Below, one piece after another: positions 9,801-21,883 of a stretch of 64,000 nt of DNA. A model generated the notes under the pieces. The model was not told the origin of the DNA. It saw nothing but the letters and a program-made list of their open reading frames with translations, and made no database searches. Location: contig JAQWRV010000015.1 in assembly GCA_029243545.1 (NCBI GenBank), positions 1 to 64,000 on the forward strand. Reading direction: 5' to 3'. The position numbers were made by a program, and so were the translations under genes. The stretch is from Rhodospirillaceae bacterium (GTDB taxonomy: Bacteria > Pseudomonadota > Alphaproteobacteria > Rhodospirillales > Rhodospirillaceae). Within the stretch, counting starts at the first letter, position 1. Each line of letters begins with the position of its first letter.

Positions 9801-9935
9801 TTGATCAAGAGCCTTTGATTCGCTCGCCTCCGGGACTGGACAACCCATAAGGGATGTGGATGATGCCGCCAAAACGGGGACTCTTTCGCCAGTTGCCCGG
9901 ACCTACTGACATTTAAAAAAGAAAGGGACACCGCC

Positions 9936-12629
<2,694 letters not shown>

Positions 12630-12665
12630 CATGCAGCTCGATATCGTGGTTCCTGTGGTTTCAGC

Positions 12666-14372
12666 ATGACGGAGCCCGCCATCCGCGGCATCACGCGCCA
12701 CTATGTCACTATCGGCCGGCGCCAACTTCATTATCGCCGCGCCGGTTCGGGGCCGCCCTTAATCGCGCTGCATCGGCTGCCGCGTTCATCGCAGGACCTC
12801 GTTCCGTTTATCCAAGCGGCTATGGATCGCTTTACGGTGATCGCGCCCGATCTTGCCGGTTACGGGAACTCGTTTCCGTTTGAAAGCGCGCCCGAGTCTC
12901 TTGATCCTTTTTGCGATGACCTTGCTGCCTTGCTTGCTGCTCTCGGCTTGCCGCGCGTACTTTTGTATGGAGAACAGGCCGGTGCGGCATTAGCCCTTTC
13001 ATTTACCGCAGGAAATAAAAACAAAGTCGCTGCGCTGGCGACATGGGACTTAGATCTGCCCGGCGCGCTAGATCTTCCCCCCAGCGCTATAACGCCCCTT
13101 CCACCTTTCGAACCAAAATGGGATGGCAGTCATTTGGCATGGTTGTGGGCCATGCTGCGCGAACAAAGCGCTTTTCATCCATGGCATACGCCGACCCTGA
13201 ATAACCGCGTTGATGACCATATGCCGAACCCAGAAGAATTGCAGCGCCGCGCGGTTCAATTTTTAACCGCCGGCCGTCACGGTCGTGGCTATGACTTGGG
13301 CTACAACGCGGCCCGTACATTCAATGCGGGACAGACGCTCAACGAACTCAAAAGCCCGTCTCTGATAACGGCCCGTCAAAGGCGCGATGGCTTAGATCCC
13401 TGGCGAGGCGTCGACAGCATGTCTAACAGTGCCATCCGTTCGATTGCGTTAGAGCACACGCGGGCGACGGAGGAGTCGCTCACATTTTTGGGAAAACATC
13501 GTTTTTCCGCTGACGTACCTCCTGCACCCGCCGTCACGCCAATCCCAGGCGTGCTGTGGCATGACTTCGTCAATGTTGACGGAGGCCAGCTCCATTTTCA
13601 CTGCAATAGTGATGCTGGCACAGTTCCGTTGCTCGTCCAACATGATGCAGCCAGTTCTATTGGCACCGTTGAACCTATTACGCGGTCCTTCCTCGGCCAC
13701 CGGTCCGTCTATGCATTCGATATGCCAGGGTCTGGGGATTCAGACCGAATCCTTACATCGGAAAATGTTGAAGTAGAAGCCTATGCGTCTGTCCTAAACC
13801 AAGCGCTAGAGGCCCTCGTCCTTGAGGCTGTGGATTTCTATGGCATGTGGGGCGGTGGTTTTGTTGGGCTTAGTCTTGCGCTCGCGAACCCCTCGCGGGT
13901 GCGCCGCCTTGTCATGAGTAATGTGTTTCAGCACTCGGGCGACGAGCAGTCGGACATAATTGCGAATTACACGCCCGATGTTTCGCCACAGTGGCATGGT
14001 GGCCATCTTCTGCAATGCTGGCATCAAATGCGTGATCAGGGCATTTACTATCCGTGGTTCAAGCAAACGCGAGAGGGAGTCATTTGGCGGGAGCCGTTTC
14101 TAGATACGGCAATGGTGCATGAGCGGATGTGCTCATTGCTGAAGGCGGGCAACATGTATCGCACCGCCTACCGGTCTCACTTCATTTATCCGACCTACGA
14201 AAAGCTGGCTCAGACTCCGGTGCCCACTCTGTTGGCGACATCCACATGGGACCCCAACAATCCGCATACGTTGGCCGCCGCCGACTCTGCGCCTAACTGT
14301 GAATTTCAGTATTTAGATGAGGACTTTGCCAAGTGGGGCGAAAGCTTCCTCCCTTTTCTTGAGCGTCCCTAA
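12666..14372 (+). CDS. Tandem alpha/beta-hydrolase fold protein lacking both nucleophiles
   Basis: The 568 residues contain two alpha/beta-hydrolase domains in a row. Domain 1 (about 15-270) has LIALHRLPRSSQDL and the elbow YGEQAGAALALSF; domain 2 (about 300-560) has LLVQHDAASSIGTV and the elbow FYGMWGGGFVGLSLAL. In the canonical elbow G-x-S-x-G the serine is Gln in domain 1 and Trp in domain 2, and the HG oxyanion motif reads HR and HD. Both halves therefore look catalytically dead by the usual mechanism. No signal peptide is seen. It starts 36 bases after acnA. It might be a binding protein or use different chemistry. Confidence 0.75.
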   Translation: MTEPAIRGITRHYVTIGRRQLHYRRAGSGPPLIALHRLPRSSQDLVPFIQAAMDRFTVIAPDLAGYGNSFPFESAPESLDPFCDDLAALLAALGLPRVLLYGEQAGAALALSFTAGNKNKVAALATWDLDLPGALDLPPSAITPLPPFEPKWDGSHLAWLWAMLREQSAFHPWHTPTLNNRVDDHMPNPEELQRRAVQFLTAGRHGRGYDLGYNAARTFNAGQTLNELKSPSLITARQRRDGLDPWRGVDSMSNSAIRSIALEHTRATEESLTFLGKHRFSADVPPAPAVTPIPGVLWHDFVNVDGGQLHFHCNSDAGTVPLLVQHDAASSIGTVEPITRSFLGHRSVYAFDMPGSGDSDRILTSENVEVEAYASVLNQALEALVLEAVDFYGMWGGGFVGLSLALANPSRVRRLVMSNVFQHSGDEQSDIIANYTPDVSPQWHGGHLLQCWHQMRDQGIYYPWFKQTREGVIWREPFLDTAMVHERMCSLLKAGNMYRTAYRSHFIYPTYEKLAQTPVPTLLATSTWDPNNPHTLAAADSAPNCEFQYLDEDFAKWGESFLPFLERP

Positions 14373-14653
14373 CGCTCTCAGATATTAGTCTAGACGGCTG
14401 CCGTAAGGTTCGTGGGAGGCAATACGCCGTGTTAGCCCAAGTAAATGCTGTGGTGCTGAAAATTGGCAAAAATGTGGATAAGGCTTGCAACCTTTTCTTT
14501 AAAAAGGCGGCTCCTGCAGACGGCGTGGCTGTTTTTGTTCAGTCTGAACTGAACGGGTCCATTATTGCCGCGTCGGTTTTGATGACATCGGCCAGAACAG
14601 CTACGCGCCTTAGCATGAATGCAATTGTTAAGCCCTTGTAACCATAAGGCCAG

Positions 14654-16531
14654 CTAGACCAGCCCGCGCTCCATAGCTTGGGAAAGGCGGCTAGCGAAAG
14701 CAATGGGATCAGGCACTGCTTCGCCTTCGATGATTCGGGCTTGATCGAGCAATAAATGAGCCGTTTCACCGACGATGTCATCGCTTTGATCTATGAGCTT
14801 GCGAATCAACTTATGTTTTGGATTGATCTCAAAAACACGCGGCACGGCGAGGCCTTCGCCTTGTCCATGTTGTTTAAGCATCCGCTCCAAATGAAGGCTC
14901 ATGCCACCTTGCTCACTGACCAGACAGACCGGACTTTCGCGTAGACGCGTAGACGTGCGCACCTCCTGAACAGTCTCGCCAAGCGCATCTTTGAAACGAG
15001 TAACCAACGCGCTGATGTCGGCGTCATCAGCTTTCTTGGAAGCGTCTTCGTCTTGAGACTCGCCTTTCTCATCGCTCTTAATTATGTCGAGATCATCTGC
15101 GGATTGTGCGGCCGAACGGAAGGGGTGCTTGTCAAAGACACCCACTGACGTGACCCAAAACTCATCGACAGGGTCAGTCAGAAAAATGACTTCGACACCC
15201 TTGGCTAAGTATCCTTCCAGCTGGGGCGAGCGTTTTAGGGCAGCCGCATCTTCACCGGTGATGTAGTAAATCGCGTCCTGTCCGTCTTTCATGGACGCCA
15301 CATAATCTTTGAGGCTGCGCCAGCTGTCGTCACCTGATGTTTGGAAACGGCACAGTTCCAAAATATCATCACGCCGTTCAAAGTCTTCGTAGAGACCTTC
15401 TTTGAGAACGGATCCAAACGCCGACCAAAACGTGTCATAGGCTTCGGTCTCTGCACTGCGCGCCTTGAGGTCCTTGAGCAAACGGCTCACCAGCCCCTTT
15501 TGAATTTTCTTGAGTTGCGGATTGTCCTGCAGCATTTCGCGACTGACGTTGAGGGGAAGATCAGGCGAATCAACAATGCCACGTATAAAGCGCAGGTAGG
15601 GAGGCAGCAGGCCTTCTAGATCATCAGCAATGAAGACGCGATTAACGTAGAGTTTCACCTTGCTCTTGCGCTCCGGCTCGAAAAGATCGAGCGGCTTACT
15701 GGTCGGAACGAAAAGAAGGCTTGTGTACTCAACTGCGCCTTCAACCCGGAAATGAAGGGTATGCCAGGGGTCGTCAAACCCTTGGCCGACATGATGATAA
15801 AACTCGTTGTACTGTTCATCTGTTATATCGTTTTTGGCCCGCGTCCACAGCGCTGAGGCTTCGTTGAGCGTTTCTTCTTCGCTGTCTTCTTCCCCTTCTA
15901 TCGCCTCGAGAACGACCGGAATAGCAATATGGTCGGAATACATTTTGACAATTGTCTTGAGCCGGAAGGGCTCTAGAAATTCAATGGCTTCTTTGCGGAG
16001 ATGGAGCACTATTCTTGCGCCACGGGCGGCATTTTCGATTTCGTTGATGCGGTAACTGCCTTGTCCCTCTGAAACCCAGTGCCATCCTTGGTCCTCGCCA
16101 GCCTTGCGGGTGAAGACCTCGACTTTCTTTGCAACCATGAAAGATGAGTAAAAGCCGACACCAAACTGGCCGATGAGGGAGACATCTTTTGAGGCGTCTC
16201 CGGTCAGGCTTTTGACAAAATCACCGGTACCGGATTTAGCGATGGTACCTAAGCTCTCAACCAGATCATCCCGATTCATCCCAAGACCGTTATCACTGAT
16301 CGTCAGCGTGCTCTGTTCCTTATCAATCGACATGTGGATAGCGAATCCAGACTCATCACTTTCCATGACATCCTTGTCGGTGATGGCGACATAACGCAGT
16401 CGGTCACAAGAATCCGAAGCGTTTGATATCAATTCTCTAAGGAAGATCTCCGTGTTGGAGTACAGAGAATGGACCACGATATCCAAAAGTTTGGCGACTT
16501 CGGCCTGGAAGGCCAGTTTCTCTTCGCTCAC
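14654..16531 (-). CDS. htpG: Chaperone protein HtpG (Hsp90)
   Basis: HtpG is the bacterial Hsp90, a dimeric ATP-driven chaperone in the cytoplasm. The 625-residue product is full length. The GHKL ATPase motifs are clear: FLRELISNASDSCDRLRY, ISDNGLGMNRDD and GQFGVGFYSSFMVA, and the middle-domain catalytic segment is LPLNVSREMLQ. Translation starts at GTG with GGGAGAAAATAGA upstream. An acidic insertion near residue 495 (DEKGESQDEDASKKADD) is longer than in many homologues. The 281 bases downstream, up to the alpha/beta-hydrolase gene, hold nothing I recognise. Confidence 0.98.
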   Translation of the reverse strand: MSEEKLAFQAEVAKLLDIVVHSLYSNTEIFLRELISNASDSCDRLRYVAITDKDVMESDESGFAIHMSIDKEQSTLTISDNGLGMNRDDLVESLGTIAKSGTGDFVKSLTGDASKDVSLIGQFGVGFYSSFMVAKKVEVFTRKAGEDQGWHWVSEGQGSYRINEIENAARGARIVLHLRKEAIEFLEPFRLKTIVKMYSDHIAIPVVLEAIEGEEDSEEETLNEASALWTRAKNDITDEQYNEFYHHVGQGFDDPWHTLHFRVEGAVEYTSLLFVPTSKPLDLFEPERKSKVKLYVNRVFIADDLEGLLPPYLRFIRGIVDSPDLPLNVSREMLQDNPQLKKIQKGLVSRLLKDLKARSAETEAYDTFWSAFGSVLKEGLYEDFERRDDILELCRFQTSGDDSWRSLKDYVASMKDGQDAIYYITGEDAAALKRSPQLEGYLAKGVEVIFLTDPVDEFWVTSVGVFDKHPFRSAAQSADDLDIIKSDEKGESQDEDASKKADDADISALVTRFKDALGETVQEVRTSTRLRESPVCLVSEQGGMSLHLERMLKQHGQGEGLAVPRVFEINPKHKLIRKLIDQSDDIVGETAHLLLDQARIIEGEAVPDPIAFASRLSQAMERGLV

Positions 16532-16773
16532 TCTATTTTCTCCCTTTTATCGTTGTCGTACCTGGTTTTTAGGACTCGCCCAGGACATGCGGGGTCATAT
16601 TGTGTTGAAATTCACATCAGGCAAGAGTATGTGGACCGGAACCTCTAAAAAATTCATCTCTCGAACAAATTGATTTATAGCATCGTTGCAGGTGCTGGCT
16701 CTCATAAGGACATTGATTTTGGCGATCTCAGCTGTAGAGATGCCAGTTATTCTAAGTGAGGCAGGAGGGTTTC

Positions 16774-17097
16774 ATGCAAATTCCTGTGCAGGTCGCTTTT
16801 CATGGAATCAATAAATCAGATTTTGTTGAAGTTCGCATTCGTGACCGTTTCGCAAAACTAGAAAATTTCTTTGATCGCATTGCCGGATGCTGCGTGGCGG
16901 TTGAGTCGCATCACAGGAGTCATTCAAGTATGAACGTTAAAGCTGCGCCATTTCATATTAGTGCCCACCTTTCTGTTTCTGGCGATGAATTGGTTGTGCG
17001 TAGAGATCCCAAGGAAACGAAAGTGCATGAGCATACCCAAATAGGCATTAGAGATACGCTTGATACGATGGAACGACGCCTTAAGGATTATGCCTGA
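16774..17097 (+). CDS. Short HPF/RaiA-like ribosome-associated protein
   Basis: About 107 residues with the sigma-54 modulation/HPF fold: a start MQIPVQVAFHGINKSDFVE, a variable middle, and SGDELVVRRDPKETKVHEH before a C-terminal helix ending DTMERRLKDYA. This family binds ribosomes during hibernation. It lacks the long C-terminal dimerisation domain of long HPF. I chose the ATG at 16774, preceded by AGGAGGGTTTC; the upstream GTG at 16756 would lie over the ribosome site. It stands alone between htpG and the helicase gene. Confidence 0.8.
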   Translation: MQIPVQVAFHGINKSDFVEVRIRDRFAKLENFFDRIAGCCVAVESHHRSHSSMNVKAAPFHISAHLSVSGDELVVRRDPKETKVHEHTQIGIRDTLDTMERRLKDYA

Positions 17098-17196
17098 AAA
17101 CTTAAAGAAATTGACCGCCACCATGAGGCTTCTGGCCCAACCGCCTGAATTCGATACAATAAATTAGCCTATTTCACTGTTCTCAGGTTTCCCATC

Positions 17197-19725
17197 GTGC
17201 CGCACGCGCAAAACTATTCTGATCCTACGATAACGGCGGTTCTTGGCCCTACGAATACGGGAAAGACCTTTCTCGCCATGGACCGCTTGCTCGGGCACGC
17301 CTCCGGTATGATCGGTTTTCCGTTGCGGCTGCTGGCGAGAGAAAATTATGAGCGTGCAGTTGCGGTCAAAGGGGCTGCAAAGGTTGCGCTCATTACGGGC
17401 GAAGAGAAGATTATTCCGCCCGGTGCGTGTTATTTCATATGCACGGTCGAAAGCATGCCAATTGACCGAGACGTGGCTTTTCTTGCGGTTGATGAAATAC
17501 AACTAGCCGCGGATCGAGAGCGCGGGCATGTGTTTACAGAACGGCTTCTTCATGGCCGCGGCCAGATTGAGACGATGTTTCTTGGGGCGGAAACCATCCG
17601 GCCTTTGATTCGTCAATTGGTGCCGGAGGTGAAATTTGAGACCCGGCCGCGTTTTTCTAAATTGACCTATAGCGGGCCAAAGAAATTAACCCGGTTGCCA
17701 CGGCGCAGTGCCGTCGTGGCCTTCTCCGCCTCTGAAGTTTATGGCATCGCGGATCTGATTAGACGGCAGCGGGGTGGAGCTGCAGTCGTGATGGGGTCTC
17801 TCAGCCCGAGAACGCGAAACGCCCAAGTGGCGCTCTACCAGTCCGGTGAAGTGGACTATATCGTCGCGACCGATGCCATTGGCATGGGTCTCAATATGAA
17901 TGTGGACCATATTGCCTTCGCATCTCTATCCAAGTTCGATGGCCGGACTCCGAGAAGGCTCTCTGCGCCTGAATTGGCTCAGATTGCCGGACGTGCTGGC
18001 CGACACATGAATGACGGTACGTTTGGCACGACGGCCGAAGCCCCAGATATTGACCCAGAAGACCTCGCTCGGATCGAGTCTCACGAGTTTTCACCAATCA
18101 AATCCATACACTGGCGCAATACAGATCTTCGTTTTGCGACAATCCAAACGCTCATTCAAGATTTGCAGAAAGGCGTGCCTAAACGGGGTTTGGTTAGGCC
18201 ACCGATGGCTGATGACCAACTCGTTCTCGAGTTGCTGGCAGAGGACTCTGATGTCCGCGATCGTGCGAAGGGCACAAGGCGTGTGCGTTTGTTGTGGGAC
18301 GTCGCACAGATTCCAGATTTTCGCAGGCACCGGTCGGAGTTGCACGGCCGCCTGTTAATGAAAGTTTACCAATATCTGACAAATACTAAAGAGCATATTC
18401 CTGAAGCTTGGATGTCGGAGCAGGTCAAAGGCTTAGACCGCCAGGACGGTGATATACACACTCTTATGGATCGCATCGCCGCGATTCGCATTTGGACGTA
18501 TCTCGCCAATCGCCCCGGTTGGGTCGAGAACGCGACGGATTGGCAAGGCCAGTCTCGTGCTGTTGAAGACCGGCTGTCCGATGCGCTTCACGAAAAACTT
18601 ACGGTTCAGTTTATTGATCGGCGTACGGCGCATTTGGTCAAGAAACTTAAAAACAACGACAAAGTTACGGCGATCATTGATGATGACGGAAGGGTAGGTA
18701 TTGACGGGCACTTTATAGGGCAGATGGATGGGTTGATGTTTAAGGCAGATAAAACAGGGCTCAAAACAGCGGATCGCGCGGTGGCTAATGCTGCAAACGC
18801 CGCCATTGCACCAGAGCTGTCGAAGCGTGTTCAAAAACAAGTAGATGCAGCGGACGACGCGTTTGCGCTGGATGACCAAGGTCGCATCGTGTGGCAAGAC
18901 GCCATCGTTGCTAAATTGACGCCGGGCACACATGTGCTCAAGCCCAACATCGAAGTCAAAGCTGACGACCGCCTTGAAAACGGTGCGCGGGACGACCTCA
19001 AGAAACGCCTCGAATCGTGGTTGGGGTCTTACATAAAAGCTGTTTTACCCGCCCTTAAGGATGCTGAGCGCGCTGACCTTTCAGGGGCTGCGCGCGGGCT
19101 CATCTTTAGGATGGTCGAGTCCCTTGGTACCATTGATCGCGCGGACGCCGCCGCTCAAGTTAACGCGCTACCAGAAGAAGGCCGCAAAAGTCTTGCACGC
19201 CTGGGTGTTCGATTCGGCCTCAATACGCTCTACATACCCGCCACGCTGAAAACGCCACCAGTGCGGCTGCGGGCAGTGCTGTGGAATATAATTTCTAAGC
19301 CCGAGACACCCTTTCCCTTGCCACCGCCGGGCCGCGTTTCATTCAACACGGAAGCCGGCGTGCCCGCAGACTATTACCGCGCCTGCGGGTTCAAGCCTGT
19401 AAGCGGGACCGCGTATCGTGTCGACATGGTCGAACGCTTTTCGGGAGAGGTGAGGCGACTTATTCGGGAAAAGATTGATGTCCTTCCGCCCGAGCAACTG
19501 TCACCTCTCGGGATTGGCGCTGAAAAAGCTGTTGTTCTTCTCAAGGCATTAGGATTCTCGGCTACTCTTTCTGAGAACAACCTCTCTATTGGTTCAAGGA
19601 AAGTAAAAAAGAAGCCTAATAAGCAGCCGAAAAAACAGGATCAACAAAGGCGGGAAAAGCCAAAGAAAAAACCGTTTGACCCAGACTCACCCTTTGCCAA
19701 ACTTAAGGACTTAGTGACCTCTTGA
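17197..19725 (+). CDS. SUV3-like superfamily 2 RNA helicase
   Basis: An 842-residue helicase of the kind related to mitochondrial SUV3, which unwinds RNA for the degradosome. Motif I is LGPTNTGKT at about 18-26, motif II is VDEIQLA, then VAFSASEVYGIADLI, ATDAIGMGLNMN and motif VI QIAGRAGRH. The C-terminal third is the extended region found in alphaproteobacterial members and ends in a lysine-rich tail (KKKPNKQPKKQDQQRREK), likely an RNA-binding extension. The start is GTG. Its stop overlaps the start of the S4-domain gene, so the two RNA-binding proteins are co-expressed. Confidence 0.9.
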   Translation: MPHAQNYSDPTITAVLGPTNTGKTFLAMDRLLGHASGMIGFPLRLLARENYERAVAVKGAAKVALITGEEKIIPPGACYFICTVESMPIDRDVAFLAVDEIQLAADRERGHVFTERLLHGRGQIETMFLGAETIRPLIRQLVPEVKFETRPRFSKLTYSGPKKLTRLPRRSAVVAFSASEVYGIADLIRRQRGGAAVVMGSLSPRTRNAQVALYQSGEVDYIVATDAIGMGLNMNVDHIAFASLSKFDGRTPRRLSAPELAQIAGRAGRHMNDGTFGTTAEAPDIDPEDLARIESHEFSPIKSIHWRNTDLRFATIQTLIQDLQKGVPKRGLVRPPMADDQLVLELLAEDSDVRDRAKGTRRVRLLWDVAQIPDFRRHRSELHGRLLMKVYQYLTNTKEHIPEAWMSEQVKGLDRQDGDIHTLMDRIAAIRIWTYLANRPGWVENATDWQGQSRAVEDRLSDALHEKLTVQFIDRRTAHLVKKLKNNDKVTAIIDDDGRVGIDGHFIGQMDGLMFKADKTGLKTADRAVANAANAAIAPELSKRVQKQVDAADDAFALDDQGRIVWQDAIVAKLTPGTHVLKPNIEVKADDRLENGARDDLKKRLESWLGSYIKAVLPALKDAERADLSGAARGLIFRMVESLGTIDRADAAAQVNALPEEGRKSLARLGVRFGLNTLYIPATLKTPPVRLRAVLWNIISKPETPFPLPPPGRVSFNTEAGVPADYYRACGFKPVSGTAYRVDMVERFSGEVRRLIREKIDVLPPEQLSPLGIGAEKAVVLLKALGFSATLSENNLSIGSRKVKKKPNKQPKKQDQQRREKPKKKPFDPDSPFAKLKDLVTS

Positions 19726-20105
19726 GCAACACTCTTCGAATCGACAAGTGGATGTGGTTTGCAAGAGTCTGCAAGACCCGGTCGTTAGCGCAAACACTGG
19801 TTCTGGATGGCCGCGTTTCCATAAACGACGAGAAAATTAGCAAGTCCAACCGCCTGGTTAGAGTGGCCGATACGGTTGCCATCGTAATCGGGCCGACGCT
19901 GCGTATTCTTACGGTCAAAGCTTTGGGTGTGAGACGGGGCCCCGCAGTAGAGGCTGCTCAACTCTATACGGAACACAACCCCCCTAAACTCTTGGATATG
20001 GAAAAACGCGAGGTGCCCTTTCACAGACCGGCGGGTGCAGGCCGTCCGACTAAACGGGACCGGCGCTTACTTGATAAATTGTTTCAGACAGCGGGCCCAA
20101 ATTAG
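19722..20105 (+). CDS. S4 RNA-binding domain protein, Hsp15-like
   Basis: A 127-residue protein whose N-terminal half is an S4 domain (LRIDKWMWFARVCKTRSLAQ, then GRVSINDEKISKSNRLV) followed by a basic C-terminal part (AGRPTKRDRRLLDKLFQ). This is the layout of HslR/Hsp15, which binds free 50S subunits carrying nascent chains after heat shock. Translation starts at TTG within the helicase stop (TTGA), a coupled start. The role in rescue is from the family; the pairing with a helicase suggests an RNA or ribosome quality role. Confidence 0.85.
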   Translation: MSNTLRIDKWMWFARVCKTRSLAQTLVLDGRVSINDEKISKSNRLVRVADTVAIVIGPTLRILTVKALGVRRGPAVEAAQLYTEHNPPKLLDMEKREVPFHRPAGAGRPTKRDRRLLDKLFQTAGPN

Positions 20106-20160
20106 AACCGCAACATACTCAGCGCTTGATCCACTAAGCCAAACGCGATAATCGAACCTC

Positions 20161-20634
20161 ATGCTTGATGCACTGAAAAGATATCTCTCTGATCCATATC
20201 CCGTTGAAGAAGAGAGTGACGGCCCACCGCTCATACACATGGCCGCCGCGGCCTTGCTGGTTGAGGCGGCTCTGGCAGATGGAACATTTGATGCCAACGA
20301 GCGCCTTCAGGTTGAAGACGTTCTAGCGCACATGTTTTCTTTGCCGCAAGACGATGTGCAGGCGGTCATTTCTGATGCTGAAGAAATGGTGGCCCAGAGC
20401 AACCAACTCTATGGATTTGCCAAGACGGTGAAGGATACACTCGACTATGATCGACGGGTCGAGCTTATGCAGATGCTCTGGGAAGTAGTTTATGCGGATG
20501 GCCAACTTGACGACTTTGAGGCAAATCTAGTACGTCGAGTCAGCGGCTTGTTATATGTCACAGACCAAGACAGTGGTCGGGCCCGCAAGTATGCTTTGGA
20601 GCAATTAGGGCTCGATCTCAAGACCTCGGCGTGA
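20161..20634 (+). CDS. TerB-fold protein (tellurite resistance TerB/DUF533-like)
   Basis: A 157-residue all-helical acidic protein. The TerB fold is shown by two repeats of an acidic helix pair: [19 protein letters not shown] in the first half and [19 protein letters not shown] in the second, each with the A-DG-hh-D-E pattern that binds metal in TerB. There is no signal peptide. The family is common in proteobacteria near the helicase and ferredoxin genes, but its function is unknown; tellurite resistance should not be assumed. Confidence 0.8.
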   Translation: MLDALKRYLSDPYPVEEESDGPPLIHMAAAALLVEAALADGTFDANERLQVEDVLAHMFSLPQDDVQAVISDAEEMVAQSNQLYGFAKTVKDTLDYDRRVELMQMLWEVVYADGQLDDFEANLVRRVSGLLYVTDQDSGRARKYALEQLGLDLKTSA

Positions 20635-20674
20635 GAGGTTCGGGGCGGGCCGATTTAAGGTGGGGAGGGTATCG

Positions 20675-21010
20675 ATGACTTACGTCGTCATAGAGAACTG
20701 CATCAAGTGTAAATTCATGGACTGCGTGGAAGTCTGTCCTGTGGACTGTTTCTACGAGGGTGAGAACATGCTGGTGATTCATCCCGATGAGTGCATAGAC
20801 TGCGGTGTTTGTGAGCCGGAATGCCCGGCTGAAGCCATTCTTCCCGATTCGGAAGAGTCCACACAAGGTTGGATTGCGCTTAATGAGGAATACGCTGATA
20901 AATGGCCAAACATCACGGCCAAAGGTGAATCTCCGGCTGATGCCGAAGATTGGAATGGCAAGACCGGGAAAAAGGAGCACCTCAGCACCAATCCTGGTAA
21001 TTCTGGCTGA
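20675..21010 (+). CDS. fdxA: 7Fe ferredoxin FdxA
   Basis: A 111-residue soluble ferredoxin with one [3Fe-4S] and one [4Fe-4S] site: [17 protein letters not shown] near the start and [12 protein letters not shown] at about 38-50, followed by the long C-terminal extension of the FdxA type ([12 protein letters not shown]). Such ferredoxins pass electrons at low potential. The ATG at 20675 has GGGGAGGG ahead of it and starts with the usual MTYVV; the frame is open a little further upstream. A ferredoxin-dependent oxidoreductase (KorAB) is encoded 12 kb away, so it is a possible partner. Confidence 0.95.
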   Translation: MTYVVIENCIKCKFMDCVEVCPVDCFYEGENMLVIHPDECIDCGVCEPECPAEAILPDSEESTQGWIALNEEYADKWPNITAKGESPADAEDWNGKTGKKEHLSTNPGNSG

Positions 21011-21337
21011 TTTAGTTCTCCTCATGTGATGAATTGGGCGTTCTTTGGGCGCCCATTTTGCCCTGTCTTTTGCGCCGAAAATTTGGTATAATTAGGTAAT
21101 CTGCCGGGAGAACCGGCGGATTATTTTTTCGCTGACTCGCTATTTTTTGTGCGCCGCAATAAACGTTAATTTAAGGTTTGCGTAGTATTGTTGACTGCGC
21201 TCTTAAAAAGCCAGGTTGGGTTAGGGAATGGGTGACCGATACCACGAGGGGCCATAATGACCCTTTCTTCACATGGATCGCTGGGGCGGTCGGTAACGGG
21301 GGATCCATCGTTCAAATTGGGGCGAGAGGCCTAAAAA
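21011..21337 (+). other. 327-base gap between fdxA and carD
   Basis: No gene is seen. A GC hairpin at about 21033-21052 (GGGCG with CGCCC, followed by ATTTT) could end fdxA. A stronger terminator follows at 21098-21129. Between that and carD lie 200 bases that must hold the carD promoter; TTGAC at 21191 is a possible -35 box, but I do not see a convincing -10 partner. Confidence 0.5.
21098..21129 (+). terminator. Intrinsic terminator between fdxA and carD
   Basis: Ten-base-pair stem with arms at 21098-21107 and 21113-21122, one G-U pair, loop GAGAA, then ATTTTTT. It is the second hairpin after fdxA. A TATAAT sequence lies just before it at 21087-21092, so it may end a very short separate transcript. 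Confidence 0.8.
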
Positions 21338-21883
21338 ATGCCTAGAAAAAGCACATCTACAGCCAAGCCAGCACGTGAAAAGGATACCCGTAGAACCATG
21401 ATATTCTCGACCGGCGATTTTGTTGTTTATCCGGCGCATGGCGTTGGCAAAGTAACTGATATTGAAAAACGGACCATTGGTGGCCAGGAAATAGAGCTCT
21501 TTGTCGTAAGTTTCGAGCGGGATCGCATGACGCTGCGCGTACCCGTCGGCAAAGTTGAGAATTCTGGCCTTCGTAAACTGTCCACTCGCAAGATTATGGA
21601 CCAGGCTTTAACGACACTTAAGGGACGGGCTCGCGTGAAACGCGCCATGTGGAGCCGGCGTGCCCAGGAATATGAAGCCAAAATCAATTCCGGCGATCCG
21701 GTTGCCATCGCCGAAGTTGTTCGTGACTTGCACCGCGGCACGAGCCAGCCGGACCAGTCATACTCTGAGCGCCAGATTTACGAACAGGCGCTGGAAAGAC
21801 TTGCCCATGAAATAGCGGCCGTTGAAAAAATTAAACCGGAAACGGCAACGGCCAAGTTGGAAAAGCTGCTCAGCGCTGCATAG
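21338..21883 (+). CDS. CarD family transcriptional regulator
   Basis: CarD/CdnL proteins bind the RNA polymerase beta subunit and stabilise open promoter complexes. The 181-residue product has a lysine/arginine-rich N-terminal extension of about 22 residues, then the RNA polymerase-interacting domain (GDFVVYPAHGVGKVTDIEKR, a Tudor-like fold) and a helical DNA-binding part (WSRRAQEYEAKINSGD, then AEVVRDLH and YEQALERLAHE). A start at the internal methionine (MIFSTGDF) is possible but would drop only the basic tail. It is probably monocistronic, with a strong terminator directly downstream. Confidence 0.93.
   Translation: MPRKSTSTAKPAREKDTRRTMIFSTGDFVVYPAHGVGKVTDIEKRTIGGQEIELFVVSFERDRMTLRVPVGKVENSGLRKLSTRKIMDQALTTLKGRARVKRAMWSRRAQEYEAKINSGDPVAIAEVVRDLHRGTSQPDQSYSERQIYEQALERLAHEIAAVEKIKPETATAKLEKLLSAA

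Noticed and set aside
14429-14641. 70-codon plus-strand frame between the alpha/beta-hydrolase gene and htpG
   Set aside because: No ribosome site, no recognisable motif, and it starts and ends without relation to the neighbours; treated as a chance frame.
16600-16650. Possible RpoH promoter ahead of htpG (CTTG ... CAATATG on the minus strand)
   Set aside because: The spacer is 19 bases and the -10 box deviates from CYTATNT at two positions, so it does not reach the quality of the hsp20 promoter.
20161-20634. Tellurite resistance function
   Set aside because: The TerB fold is clear, but there are no ter operon partners; the fold alone does not support a resistance role.
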